DNA of 64,000 bases, from assembly GCF_024397915.1 (NCBI RefSeq), contig NZ_CP073347.1:2108001-2172000 (forward strand), read 5' to 3'. This document shows positions 38,535-46,405 of this stretch, in pieces. Source of the DNA: Marinobacterium rhizophilum (lineage in GTDB: Bacteria > Pseudomonadota > Gammaproteobacteria > Pseudomonadales > Balneatricaceae). Positions within the stretch are counted from its first letter, which is position 1. The number at the start of each line of letters is the position of its first letter. Position numbers and translations under genes: made by a program. The notes below the pieces were generated by a model. The model was not told the DNA's origin. It searched no databases and saw only the letters and a program-made list of their open reading frames with translations.

Positions 38535-38834
38535 TTGCGTACCTCAGCCCTCCTGCGCAGCGGCGCCGACCAGCTGCGCGACCTGCTGCTCGCCAATACC
38601 ACCGCCAGACCCAACTACCGGGTGCTGCAAGACATTCACAATACCGCCAAAGACCTTAAACAGCTGTGTCCCTACGCCGCCGACAAGGCCCGGCATATCA
38701 GCCTGTACGCGCAGGCGTTCTATAGCGACGCCCAGGACAATGCCGATAACAGGGCCATGCAGCATCAGCGCATGCTTGAGCTGGCCGCCCAGATAGAAAG
38801 TGCCGCCGCCGTACACCAGCACAGGGGCAACTGA
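38535..38834 (+). CDS. 99-aa uncharacterised protein
   Basis: Possible TTG start with AAGGA nine bases upstream; the frame is open from 38469 with an ATG at 38508 lacking a good ribosome site. The protein is helical (LRSGADQLRDLLLANT, IHNTAKDLKQLCPYAADKAR, QHQRMLELAAQIESAAA) and has no signal or membrane segment. I recognise no family. It follows the PA14 gene by 117 bp. Confidence 0.5.
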   Translation: MRTSALLRSGADQLRDLLLANTTARPNYRVLQDIHNTAKDLKQLCPYAADKARHISLYAQAFYSDAQDNADNRAMQHQRMLELAAQIESAAAVHQHRGN

Positions 38835-39098
38835 GCTCCCCTCGGCAGCCCCCCCCTGCAGCTGCCCTCCTGCGTTTGCCCCGGCACACCTCGGTTGCCA
38901 TGCCTCGGTTGCCAGCCGGGCGTTTTCAGCCGGCTCGCGAGGGCTACCAACAGCGGAGCCAGGCCAAGCACCGCCGCACCAGCGGCGCCGGCTGCCGAAA
39001 ACCGTCATACACTGCCTATATTCGGGGGCCGAAGGTCGGCCCACCTGTAACCGGGGATAACCGAATGCACACCGCAACAGAGTACAGCAGGCAGCGCC
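38835..39098. other. Intergenic region, no gene recognised
   Basis: 263 bp with a short CCTCGGTTGCCATG / CCTCGGTTGCCAGCC direct repeat near 38890-38915. No supported gene or clear terminator. Confidence 0.5.
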
Positions 39099-40127
39099 GT
39101 GGGTGAGTTACTCGGCGCCATAGTGCACGTGACCGGTCCGCTGACACTGATCGCCTTTCTGGCGGTCGTGTTTCTGGCACTGTTTCGCCGTTCGGTCAAA
39201 GACGAACGGGGACTGGAATACCTCTACAAGCTGATGAGCACCAAGCTCACGCGCAAGGACTTCTATTCCCTGGCAATGCGCGCGCTCAACCTGGGCTTCG
39301 CCGCCTGCGTGCTGATTTTTATGTTCGGCGTGGGCGCTTTCGTCATGATCAAACTGAACGAGGACGGCTCGCCCGCGCCCCACCCCCTCGTATCGGAAAG
39401 CAGCGTATCCGGTGATGTCATCGCCATAGGGTCCGGCAACCCCGTGGTGGCGACCGGCGGCAGCCAGATTTCGCTGGGTAACCCGGCCCCATCCACACTG
39501 AAAAAGGCACAATCGCACGCTGGCGGGGAAACTTCACAGATCATCAGTCGCGAAAGCGGGAACTTCATCCTTTCTGGCGACGGCAGCGAACGTATCCGCG
39601 TGCCCAATTCCGGCGACCGGGTCGATGGTGACAAGCGCCTGAGCGCAGCTTACCGGATCGACATCCAGCCGGGACACCGCACCACCCAGGGACTGCGTGA
39701 CCTTTACGACCTGCAACCCCTGGCGAGCCCTGAGTCGATGGACGAATACGACGACGGTGAATTTTTCTTCCCGGAGGATCGAGCCGGACTCTATGGCTTT
39801 ACCGTGCCCTGGATGGTGGGCGAAGCCAACTTTACCCACTACCCCGTTTCGCCCGTGTCCGCAGGCTCAGCGGTACTGGAAGTCCACAAGCGACCATCCG
39901 GGACTTTCGCCCTGGCGGGGTTCCTGACCCAGTCCGAGGCCGCAGCACTGGCCGGACTACACCAGTCGCAAGAGGGGGTGGACATAGAACTCACGACCGC
40001 CCCGGTGGTCGCTTCCAGGGCAGCCGTTTCTATTCCGCTGGCGCGTATCGACAGCATCCTGCTGGGAGGCACGGGGATGCAGGGTATCGACTCGGGCGTT
40101 AGCGTGGTTAGCCTGCGTATCTGGTGA
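39099..40127 (+). CDS. 342-aa uncharacterised inner-membrane protein
   Basis: GTG start (MGELLGAIVHVTGPLTL) with a poor ribosome site. Two transmembrane helices (about 5-29, LLGAIVHVTGPLTLIAFLAV, and about 66-88, NLGFAACVLIFMFGVGAFV) are separated by a basic loop. A roughly 250-residue extracytoplasmic region follows, rich in S, G and D (ESSVSGDVIAIGSGNPVV), and ends in hydrophobic beta-like segments. I recognise no family. Position downstream of the LuxP/GGDEF-EAL locus is the only functional hint. Confidence 0.7.
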   Translation: MGELLGAIVHVTGPLTLIAFLAVVFLALFRRSVKDERGLEYLYKLMSTKLTRKDFYSLAMRALNLGFAACVLIFMFGVGAFVMIKLNEDGSPAPHPLVSESSVSGDVIAIGSGNPVVATGGSQISLGNPAPSTLKKAQSHAGGETSQIISRESGNFILSGDGSERIRVPNSGDRVDGDKRLSAAYRIDIQPGHRTTQGLRDLYDLQPLASPESMDEYDDGEFFFPEDRAGLYGFTVPWMVGEANFTHYPVSPVSAGSAVLEVHKRPSGTFALAGFLTQSEAAALAGLHQSQEGVDIELTTAPVVASRAAVSIPLARIDSILLGGTGMQGIDSGVSVVSLRIW

Positions 40128-40210
40128 CCGGGCGGTCTGGACATAGAATGGTATGCAGTGGCCGCGATGCAAAGCCCGCAGCGACCGCCGGAACTGGAAG
40201 TCCGCAGATA

Positions 40211-40244
40211 CAAAAACAGCGAGCCGCTTTCGCTGACTCGCTGT
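40211..40244 (-). terminator. Terminator after tRNA-Val
   Basis: ACAGCGAG pairs with CTCGCTGT around a 13-base loop; TTTTTG follows on the minus strand, 17 bases after the tRNA 3' end. Confidence 0.85.
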
Positions 40245-40260
40245 ATTTGCTTACCAAATT

Positions 40261-40337
40261 TGGTAGGACTAGGCGGACTCGAACCGCCGACCCCCACCAT
40301 GTCAAGGTGGTGCTCTAACCAACTGAGCTATAGTCCT
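40261..40337 (-). tRNA. tRNA-Val(GAC)
   Basis: Minus-strand 77-nt cloverleaf. The acceptor stem AGGACTA pairs with TAGTCCT, the anticodon loop TTGACAT sits on a CCACC/GGTGG stem, the T-arm GGCGGTTCGAGTCCGCC is standard, and CCA is encoded. The D-arm and anticodon arm are nearly those of E. coli tRNA-Val 2. Confidence 0.97.
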
Positions 40338-40352
40338 GAAGAGATGGTGCGT

Positions 40353-40380
40353 ATTATAGTGACGCCGACCTTGAACGCAA
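40353..40380 (-). promoter_or_regulatory. Promoter of tRNA-Val
   Basis: Minus-strand TATAAT (40353-40358) and TTGCGT (40375-40380) with 16-bp spacing; the start would fall near 40346, about 9 bases before the tRNA. Confidence 0.7.
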
Positions 40381-40384
40381 GCCT

Positions 40385-40600
40385 TTTCTTCTATTTTTTT
40401 CCGATTGCTTTCAGCAACTTAGCACACTGTTTAAAACCACGGATGCGGCCGCCAGGACAAGGGGTAACTTGTCGGCGGGAATCTTTGCTCGCATACCAGA
40501 CGCCGGCAAGACGACCGCCATTTCTGGTCCGCAGCCAGTGCCTCGATCTCTTCCCGACTCAGCAGAGATTTGTCCAAGTAGCCAAGCCTCCAGATGCCGT
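40385..40600 (-). other. Stretch downstream of the GST gene, possible gene remnant
   Basis: No full gene. One minus-strand frame reads RALNGIWRLGYLDKSLL then SREEIEALAADQKW before losing protein-like character and ending. The EEIA.R.GY.D..L pattern faintly recalls the C terminus of nucleotide-sugar pyrophosphorylases, but there is no start and the match is weak. Confidence 0.2.
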
Positions 40601-41251
40601 TCAGCGCCCGACTTCTTCAGCTTCGATGGTTTCCAACTCGGCCTCGGCCTGCATCATCCACTGACGCAACGCATCAGCACCGAGCAAATGCTGCATATAG
40701 CCCGCGGCCTGTTGCGACAACCCGATGCCATAGGTCCGAAAACGAAACACCACCGGTGCGAACATGCAATCGGCGATCGAGAACTCGCCGAATAGCCAGG
40801 GGCCGGCGGTTGCGTAGCGCTGCCGGTAACCCGACCAGATACGATCGATGCGCGCAATCTCCCGCCGCAGCGCATCGGTGAGTTCTACACGGCGCCCCAT
40901 GGCACGGCAGTTCATCGGCATTCGATTGCGGATCTCGGGGAAGCCTGAGTGCATCTCTGCACTGCAGGCGCGAGCTTCGGCCCGCACCGATGCAGATTCG
41001 GGCCAGCCTGCCCCACCCAGGTAACACTCAGACACATACTCGCAGATTGCCAGCGAATCCCAGACAATCAGCTCATCGTCCAGCAACACTGGTACCTTGC
41101 CGGCGTCGCTGCAGGCGGCGATGCGATCCTGGGTATCAGACTTATCCAGCGGAATGCGTTCTTCCTCGAACGGAATGTTATGAAACGACAGCAGCAGCCA
41201 GGGCCGCAGCGACCAGGACGAATAGTTTTTATTGCCGATGACAAGTTTCAA
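40601..41251 (-). CDS. Glutathione S-transferase-family protein
   Basis: 216 residues. The thioredoxin-like N-terminal half (MKLVIGNKNYSSWSLRPWLL, with GKVPVLLDDELIVWDSLAI giving the cis-proline and glutathione-binding DS pair) is followed by an all-helical domain (FSIADCMFAPVVFRFRTYGI). The NKNYSSWSLR start is typical of a bacterial GST subgroup close to YfcF and zeta types. Cytoplasmic conjugation or isomerisation with glutathione; substrate unknown. Monocistronic by position. Confidence 0.88.
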   Translation of the reverse strand: MKLVIGNKNYSSWSLRPWLLLSFHNIPFEEERIPLDKSDTQDRIAACSDAGKVPVLLDDELIVWDSLAICEYVSECYLGGAGWPESASVRAEARACSAEMHSGFPEIRNRMPMNCRAMGRRVELTDALRREIARIDRIWSGYRQRYATAGPWLFGEFSIADCMFAPVVFRFRTYGIGLSQQAAGYMQHLLGADALRQWMMQAEAELETIEAEEVGR

Positions 41252-41589
41252 GGTTCCTCCCTCTGCGCACGCGGACGATAACTCTTTGCAGTATAAGCGT
41301 CATTTGGATTAGCTCGTTACCGTCGATCCCCATCGAGCCAACGCGATGGATTCGCAGCGCCGTTATCAGAGGGTAATGTCTGCAGTCGAAATAGCCCAAG
41401 GACATTCCCACCCTTCAGGTTGGGCAGATCAATGATGGCCTTAAACGCTGCCAAAACACCAATTCCTTGATCCTGGCGAGGGATTTTTTAGCTGCGGGGT
41501 GAGCTTGTGCTGTTATTCGCTGTGCCACGAAGCTCAGCTGCTCTTCCACACTCAAGGTTCCGATTCATTAAAGATTCGAACTTGTTCAC
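41252..41589. other. Intergenic stretch, possible decayed gene
   Basis: No intact gene. A minus-strand frame at about 41440-41560 reads LSVEEQLSFVAQRITAQAHP then AAKKSLARIKELVFWQRLRP, helix-like, and a shifted frame reads LAAFKAIIDLPNLKGGNVLG near 41400-41450. This could be a frameshifted fragment, but I cannot name it. Confidence 0.25.
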
Positions 41590-41915
41590 GACCTTGAAAA
41601 CAAAAAAGCCCCACTCTGCGAGCGGGTACCGTAGACGCTGAAGCCTGCGGTCGGGATGGCCTTCGCTACGCTCGGCGGTCTCTCGCGCACGCTCGAGTCG
41701 AACCCTCTTCTCGGGTTCGAATCTATCGACCTTGAAAACAAAAAAGCCCCACTCTGCGAGCGGGTACCGTAGGCGCTGAAACCTGCGGTCGGGATGGCCT
41801 TCGCTTCGCTCGGCGGTCTCTCGCTACGCTCGAGTCGAACCCTCTTCTCGGGTTCAAATCTATCGACCTTGAAAACAAAAAAGCCCCACTCTGCGAGCGG
41901 GGCTTTTTTGTTTTG
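41590..41915. repeat. Tandem repeats carrying half of the tRNA-Ser terminator
   Basis: GACCTTGAAAACAAAAAAGC begins units at 41590, 41728 and 41865, spacing 138 and 137 bp. In the third unit the element continues into GCGGGGCTTTTTTGTTTT and forms the tRNA-Ser terminator. In the first two the right arm is replaced by GCGGGTACCGTAG and about 90 bp that end in GAACCCTCTTCTCGGGTTC, which resembles a T-arm. The copies therefore duplicate only the left terminator arm plus unrelated flank and cannot terminate in the same way. Confidence 0.88.
41872..41914 (-). terminator. Terminator of tRNA-Ser
   Basis: A long hairpin pairs AAAACAAAAAAGCCCC with GGGGCTTTTTTGTTTT around ACTCTGCGAGC, ending in T residues on the minus strand, 5 bases after the tRNA 3' end. 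Confidence 0.92.
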
Positions 41916-41919
41916 AATA

Positions 41920-42007
41920 TGGCGGTGAGGGAGGGATTCGAACCCTCGATACCTTGCGGTATACACACTTTCCAGGCGTGCTCCTTCGGCCACTCGGACA
42001 CCTCACC
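41920..42007 (-). tRNA. tRNA-Ser(GGA)
   Basis: 88-nt class II tRNA on the minus strand. The acceptor stem is GGTGAGG/CCTCACC with G73 and an encoded CCA; the anticodon loop contains GGA (CCTGGAAAGTG); a long variable arm (TATACCGCAAGGTA) and T-arm GAGGGTTCGAATCCCTC follow. Close to E. coli serW/serX. Confidence 0.97.
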
Positions 42008-42241
42008 ATATTGTATGCTGCATTGTCCTTTCAGACTTGTAACCTGCACGCCTGGGCGTACTCGTTACCGTCGTCGCAAGCTCCGACGTTGCTTCCTTTT
42101 CTCGACAGTACCGAGGGCCTGGCTGCCGTTCCGTAACGTTGAGGCCGCGTAATTTAATGGATAAGGTTATGAATTGCAAACTTTTTATCTAACTTTTTTA
42201 CAAATAGCCAAACCCTGCGGACAGGCACCTCGAGCCTGGGT

Positions 42242-42916
42242 CTACTTCAGCTCCACCAGGCCCTGTTCAATGGCAAAACGGGTCAGGCCGGCGGCGGTCT
42301 GGATGTTGAGTTTGGTCTTGATATTCTGCCGATGGGTTTCCACGGTGCGTACCGAAATATCCAGCGTGCGGGCGATATCCTTGTTGCTGCCACCCTCGGC
42401 CAGCAGGCGCAGCACGGTTTCCTCCCGCGGTGTCAGCGGCGGCGAGTCGAGGTTCGGCGTCGGCGAGGCCTGAGGCACGGCAGCGACGCCCTCGAGGCTG
42501 AACAGTGACTGGGACGCACTGGCGCTGAAGTAGGTGCCGCCCTGGTGCACGGTTTCAATGGCCTTGATCAGCTCGTCCGACGACACATCCTTGAGGATAT
42601 ACCCCGAGGCGCCGGCACGAATCAGCTGCAGGATGTACTCGCGGTTGTCGTGCATGCTGAGGATCAGCACGCGCATCGACGGGAAGCGCTGCTGGAATAT
42701 GGGGGTCGCCTCAAGCCCGCTCATCACGGGCATCGAAACGTCCATCATCACCACATCCGGCTGCAGCTGTTCCGCCAGTTCCAGCGCCTCCTGGCCGTTG
42801 TGCGCCAGGCCGACAACATCCAGATGGGCTTCGGTACCGAGCCTCGACGAAATGCCTTCCAGCACCAGCGGGTGGTCGTCTGCCAGCAGCACACGAATGG
42901 GGCCAGTCTCTGTCAT
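42242..42916 (-). CDS. NarL/FixJ-family response regulator
   Basis: 224 residues from an ATG with GGAG ten bases upstream. Receiver domain with acidic pocket (VLLADDHP), phosphoacceptor aspartate in VVMMDVSMP and lysine in ILKDVSSDEL. A LuxR-type helix-turn-helix follows (LTPREETVLRLLAEGGSNKD then IARTLDISVRTVETHRQN). It is 43 bp downstream of a cache-domain histidine kinase and both follow a TRAP transporter operon, so it probably controls uptake of that transporter's substrate. Confidence 0.92.
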   Translation of the reverse strand: MTETGPIRVLLADDHPLVLEGISSRLGTEAHLDVVGLAHNGQEALELAEQLQPDVVMMDVSMPVMSGLEATPIFQQRFPSMRVLILSMHDNREYILQLIRAGASGYILKDVSSDELIKAIETVHQGGTYFSASASQSLFSLEGVAAVPQASPTPNLDSPPLTPREETVLRLLAEGGSNKDIARTLDISVRTVETHRQNIKTKLNIQTAAGLTRFAIEQGLVELK

Positions 42917-42959
42917 GCGGTCATACTCCAGGATTGGGCGCCCAGGGCGCACTTGCTGT

Positions 42960-44309
42960 TCAGGATGGCAGGCCTATGCATAACCGCGTGCCCTCCCCCG
43001 GTGCCGACTCCAGTGCAAGCTCGCCGCCCAGCAGCTCCAGCCGGTCACGAATATTGCGCAGCCCGATGCCGGCCTGGGGCGGCAGTTCCCTGGGGTCAAA
43101 ACCGCAACCGTTGTCCTTGAGTTCCAGCCACAAAAGGCCGTTGCTATACCAGCTGCGTACCAGCAGGTGACTGGCGTCGGCATGTTTTTCGATGTTGGTC
43201 AGCGCTTCCTGTACCACCCGGTACAGGGTCGTTTCAATGTCGTCGTTCAGGCGGGCCGCCGGCAGCGAGAGCCGCAGGTCCACCAGTATGCCGGTTCGCA
43301 GCTTGAATTCATCCAGCAGGTTGCGCAGCGCAGGCTCCAGCCCCAGGTCATCCAGGATGCTGGGGCGCAGGTCGTGGGAGACGCGGCGCACTTCCTGGAT
43401 AGCCTCGTTGAGCACCGCCATGGCATGGTGCAGATCCGCCTGCGCGGTGGTACTGCCACCGGCCTTGGCCAGCTTGCTCAGGGCCGACTCGATTCGAAAC
43501 TTGACCGAGACCATGAGCTGGTTGATGCCATCGTGCAGCTCCCGGGCAAAGCCGCGCCGCTGACTCACCTGCAGCTGGATGGACTTGTGGGCCAGGGAGC
43601 GCAGCCGCGCATCCGCCAGGCGACTTTCATGCAGGTTCAGGGCGATGCCGATGACGATAATCACCGCCACCGCCGCCGCCAGGATCAGCAGTACGGTGAA
43701 GAAGGTATTGCGAATGTTGCGCGTCACTTCACTGCGGATCTTGGCCACCTCCTCGGTAATATCATCGATATAAAGCCCGGTGCCCAGCATCCAGTCCCAC
43801 TTGGCGAGGCGCACCACGTAACCGAGTTTCTCCTCCGATTCGCCACGGGACGGCTTTTGCCACAGGTAGCGATGAAAGCCGCCGCCCTCACGGGCACGCT
43901 GCAGCAGGCTGCGAATCACATAGTCGCCGCGCTCATCCTGCATGTCGTAGAGGTCCTGCCCCACCAGGTCGGTGAGAATCGGGTGCACCAGCACCTTGCC
44001 GCTGCGGTCATAAACGAAGAAGTAACCGTCGTCGCCAAAGGTCAGGTCGCTCAGGATGCGCATGACTTCGGCTTTTGCGGCCTCGTCATGCACATCGGCA
44101 TTGGCAACGATATGGTCAATGGAGGTCAGCGCCAGGCTGACATAGTGCTGCAGCTCGCGCTGCTTGGCACTGAGCAGGTTGTCCTCGAAGATGCGGATTT
44201 CCTGTTCCGACAGGTTGCGCGCCTGCTGCAGGCTGACCATGGTCACCAGGCTACTCACCAGCAGCAGCGGCAAGATCGCCAGCAGCAACAGCTTGGCCTT
44301 TAATGACAT
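42960..44309 (-). CDS. Cache-domain sensor histidine kinase (HisKA_3 type)
   Basis: 449 residues. Transmembrane helices near 7-27 and 190-213 flank a periplasmic single-cache domain (FGDDGYFFVYDRSGKVLVHP, KWDWMLGTGLYIDDI), a type that binds small organic acids. The dimerisation helix has the phosphoacceptor in RGFARELHDGINQLMVS, and the ATPase has ALTNIEKHADASH, DNGCGFDP and GIGLRNIRDRLELLGG. The start follows GGGGGGCC. It lies between dctM, with a terminator between them, and the response regulator gene. Confidence 0.9.
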   Translation of the reverse strand: MSLKAKLLLLAILPLLLVSSLVTMVSLQQARNLSEQEIRIFEDNLLSAKQRELQHYVSLALTSIDHIVANADVHDEAAKAEVMRILSDLTFGDDGYFFVYDRSGKVLVHPILTDLVGQDLYDMQDERGDYVIRSLLQRAREGGGFHRYLWQKPSRGESEEKLGYVVRLAKWDWMLGTGLYIDDITEEVAKIRSEVTRNIRNTFFTVLLILAAAVAVIIVIGIALNLHESRLADARLRSLAHKSIQLQVSQRRGFARELHDGINQLMVSVKFRIESALSKLAKAGGSTTAQADLHHAMAVLNEAIQEVRRVSHDLRPSILDDLGLEPALRNLLDEFKLRTGILVDLRLSLPAARLNDDIETTLYRVVQEALTNIEKHADASHLLVRSWYSNGLLWLELKDNGCGFDPRELPPQAGIGLRNIRDRLELLGGELALESAPGEGTRLCIGLPS

Positions 44310-44366
44310 AGCGGCCCCCCGGGGAATAAAGTGGTGCCGCCACGCGGCGGGGATCATGATAACAGC

Positions 44367-44403
44367 AAAAAACGGCGGCCCCGACAGATGTCGGAACCGC
44401 CGC
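44367..44403 (-). terminator. Terminator after dctM
   Basis: GCGGCGGTT...GCCGCCGT pairing with an inner GACA/TGTC helix, then TTTTTTG on the minus strand. It divides the TRAP genes from the kinase gene. Confidence 0.8.
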
Positions 44404-44439
44404 ACAGGTAGCAGCCCGGAAAACCCCGGCGCCAAAGGA

Positions 44440-45726
44440 TCAGGTCAGCCCGTAGAGCCCGGGGAAAACCAGTATGGTCACGAGCACCACCAGCTGCAGC
44501 AGGATAAAGGGCACCACCCCGCGGTAAATATCCCGGGTACGCACCGACTCCGGCGCCACCCCCTTGAGGTAGAAGAGCGCAAAGCCAAAGGGCGGCGTCA
44601 GGAAGCTGGCCTGCAGGTTCATGGCAATGAGGATCGCAAACCAGATCGGTGCAATACCCAGCGCATCGGCCACAGGCGCCAGAATCGGTACGATAATAAA
44701 GCTGATTTCAACGAAATCGATAAAGAAGCCCAGCACCAGTATGGCCAGCATCGACAGCAGCAGGAAGCCCATCTGCCCGCCGGGCAACTGTGTCAGTACT
44801 TCCTCGACAATGTAATCGCCACCGGTATAGCTGAAGGCCATCGAGAAGGCCGTGGCGCCCAGCAGGATCGCGAACACCATGGCGGTGACCTTCACGGTTT
44901 CCAGCGAGGCGTCATAGACCATCTTCCAGCTGAACTGGCGATACAGCAGCGCCAGTACCAGCGCACCGACGCCCCCCAGGGCCGACGACTCCGTCGGCGT
45001 GGCAATACCGCTAAAGATGGAGCCCAGCACCACCAGAATCAGCGCCAGCGGCGGCAGGATCGCCTTCAGCGCCTGGCCGTAGTAGCTGCGACGGCTGATG
45101 GTCGGGTCCACCGGCAGGGCCGGCGCCGATGCCGGGTTCATAAAGGCGTAGATCAGGATGTAAACGATGTAGGCGCCAATCAGGATCAGGCCGGGCCAGA
45201 GCGCCGCCTTGAACAGGTCCCCCACCGGAATCCCCAGCACATCCCCCAGAATGATCAGGATGATGGAAGGCGGAATGATCTGCCCCAGGGTGCCGGACGC
45301 GCAGATGGTGCCGCAGGCCAGGGACTTGTCGTAGTTGTATTTCAGCATCACCGGCAGGGAGATCAGCCCCATGGCCACCACCGAGGCACCGACCACACCG
45401 GTGGATGCCGCCAGCAATGCCCCCACCAGCACGGTGGATATTGCCAGGCCCCCGCGCACGCCGCCGAACAGCTTGGCCATGGCTTCGAGCAGCTGCTCGG
45501 CCAGGCGGGTTTTCTGCAGCACCAGCCCCATAAAGATAAACAGGGGTACCGCCATCATGGTGGTACTTTCCATGATGCTCTGAACGCGAAACGGCATGAA
45601 GGCAAAAATATCAGCCCCTTGCGCAAAGACACCAAACAGCAGCGCCACGCCGCCAAAAATAAAGGCCACCGGAAAGCCGCTGAGCAGCATCGCCAGGGCG
45701 GCGAAAAACATTACGATACCGATCAT
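44440..45726 (-). CDS. dctM: TRAP transporter large permease DctM
   Basis: 428 residues, about 11-12 hydrophobic segments, DctM/SiaM large subunit that couples uptake to the sodium gradient. Typical segments are GFPVAFIFGGVALLFG at the N terminus, TGVVGASVVAMGLISLPVML, CASGTLGQIIPPSIILIILG and TPTESSALGGVGALVLA. Its ATG overlaps the dctQ stop as ATGA. Works with DctQ and DctP in an organic-acid transporter. Confidence 0.95.
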   Translation of the reverse strand: MIGIVMFFAALAMLLSGFPVAFIFGGVALLFGVFAQGADIFAFMPFRVQSIMESTTMMAVPLFIFMGLVLQKTRLAEQLLEAMAKLFGGVRGGLAISTVLVGALLAASTGVVGASVVAMGLISLPVMLKYNYDKSLACGTICASGTLGQIIPPSIILIILGDVLGIPVGDLFKAALWPGLILIGAYIVYILIYAFMNPASAPALPVDPTISRRSYYGQALKAILPPLALILVVLGSIFSGIATPTESSALGGVGALVLALLYRQFSWKMVYDASLETVKVTAMVFAILLGATAFSMAFSYTGGDYIVEEVLTQLPGGQMGFLLLSMLAILVLGFFIDFVEISFIIVPILAPVADALGIAPIWFAILIAMNLQASFLTPPFGFALFYLKGVAPESVRTRDIYRGVVPFILLQLVVLVTILVFPGLYGLT

Positions 45727-46256
45727 GTGCGATCACCTTGAAGGTCGGCCAGGGACTGCCCCCGCAGGGTATTGATGGACTTCAGTGCCAGCCCGAAACC
45801 GCTCAGGGCAGTGGCAAAGAAGGCAAACGGAATGGCCGCCTTGATCAGCCAGCGATAGGGCAACCCACCCGGGTCGCCCGAGGTCTCGCCCAGCAGGAAG
45901 GATTCATGGGCAAAGCCCACGCCATACCAGCCCACCAGCAGGCAGAACGGCAGCAGCAGGCACAGGGTGCCGGCCAGGTCGATCCAGGCACGCCGGCGCA
46001 GGCTCAGGCGGTCGTAGAGGATATCCACCCGCACATGGGCATCGGCGCGCAGGGTAAAGGGCACCCCCAGCAGAAACATCAGGGCAAACAGGTGCCACTC
46101 CATTTCCTGCATGGCGATGGAAACATCATTGAACACATAACGGCTCAGCACGTCGTAAAACACGTTAAACAGCAGCAGTACGAACAGCACGGCGGCGATC
46201 ATGCCAAACAGGTCCGAAACCCGGTTGACCGCCCGCTCCAGTTTTAACATCAGCAT
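45723..46256 (-). CDS. dctQ: TRAP transporter small permease DctQ
   Basis: 177 residues from an ATG preceded by GAGGAATTCTC. Four transmembrane helices; DVLSRYVFNDVSIAMQEMEW is the conserved region of small TRAP subunits. It overlaps dctM by 4 bases and follows dctP by 149 bp. Confidence 0.93.
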   Translation of the reverse strand: MLMLKLERAVNRVSDLFGMIAAVLFVLLLFNVFYDVLSRYVFNDVSIAMQEMEWHLFALMFLLGVPFTLRADAHVRVDILYDRLSLRRRAWIDLAGTLCLLLPFCLLVGWYGVGFAHESFLLGETSGDPGGLPYRWLIKAAIPFAFFATALSGFGLALKSINTLRGQSLADLQGDRT

Positions 46257-46405
46257 GAGAATTCCTCGGCCGCATTCATCGGCATCAACCCGCGGCATTA
46301 ACAACGGGCCAGACTTGCCCGCCTGTGCGGTGATGCCCGCTTTCAGATGCAACAACACAAACGAAAGCGGGAGCCAGAATTGACTCCCGTTTAAACCAGG
46401 CTTGA

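Noticed and set aside
41586..42152. ORFs crossing the tRNA-Ser gene (for example the frame reading VREGFEPSIPC)
   Set aside because: Translation of a tRNA-Ser and its repeats; this is a common artefact of ORF calling over this tRNA.
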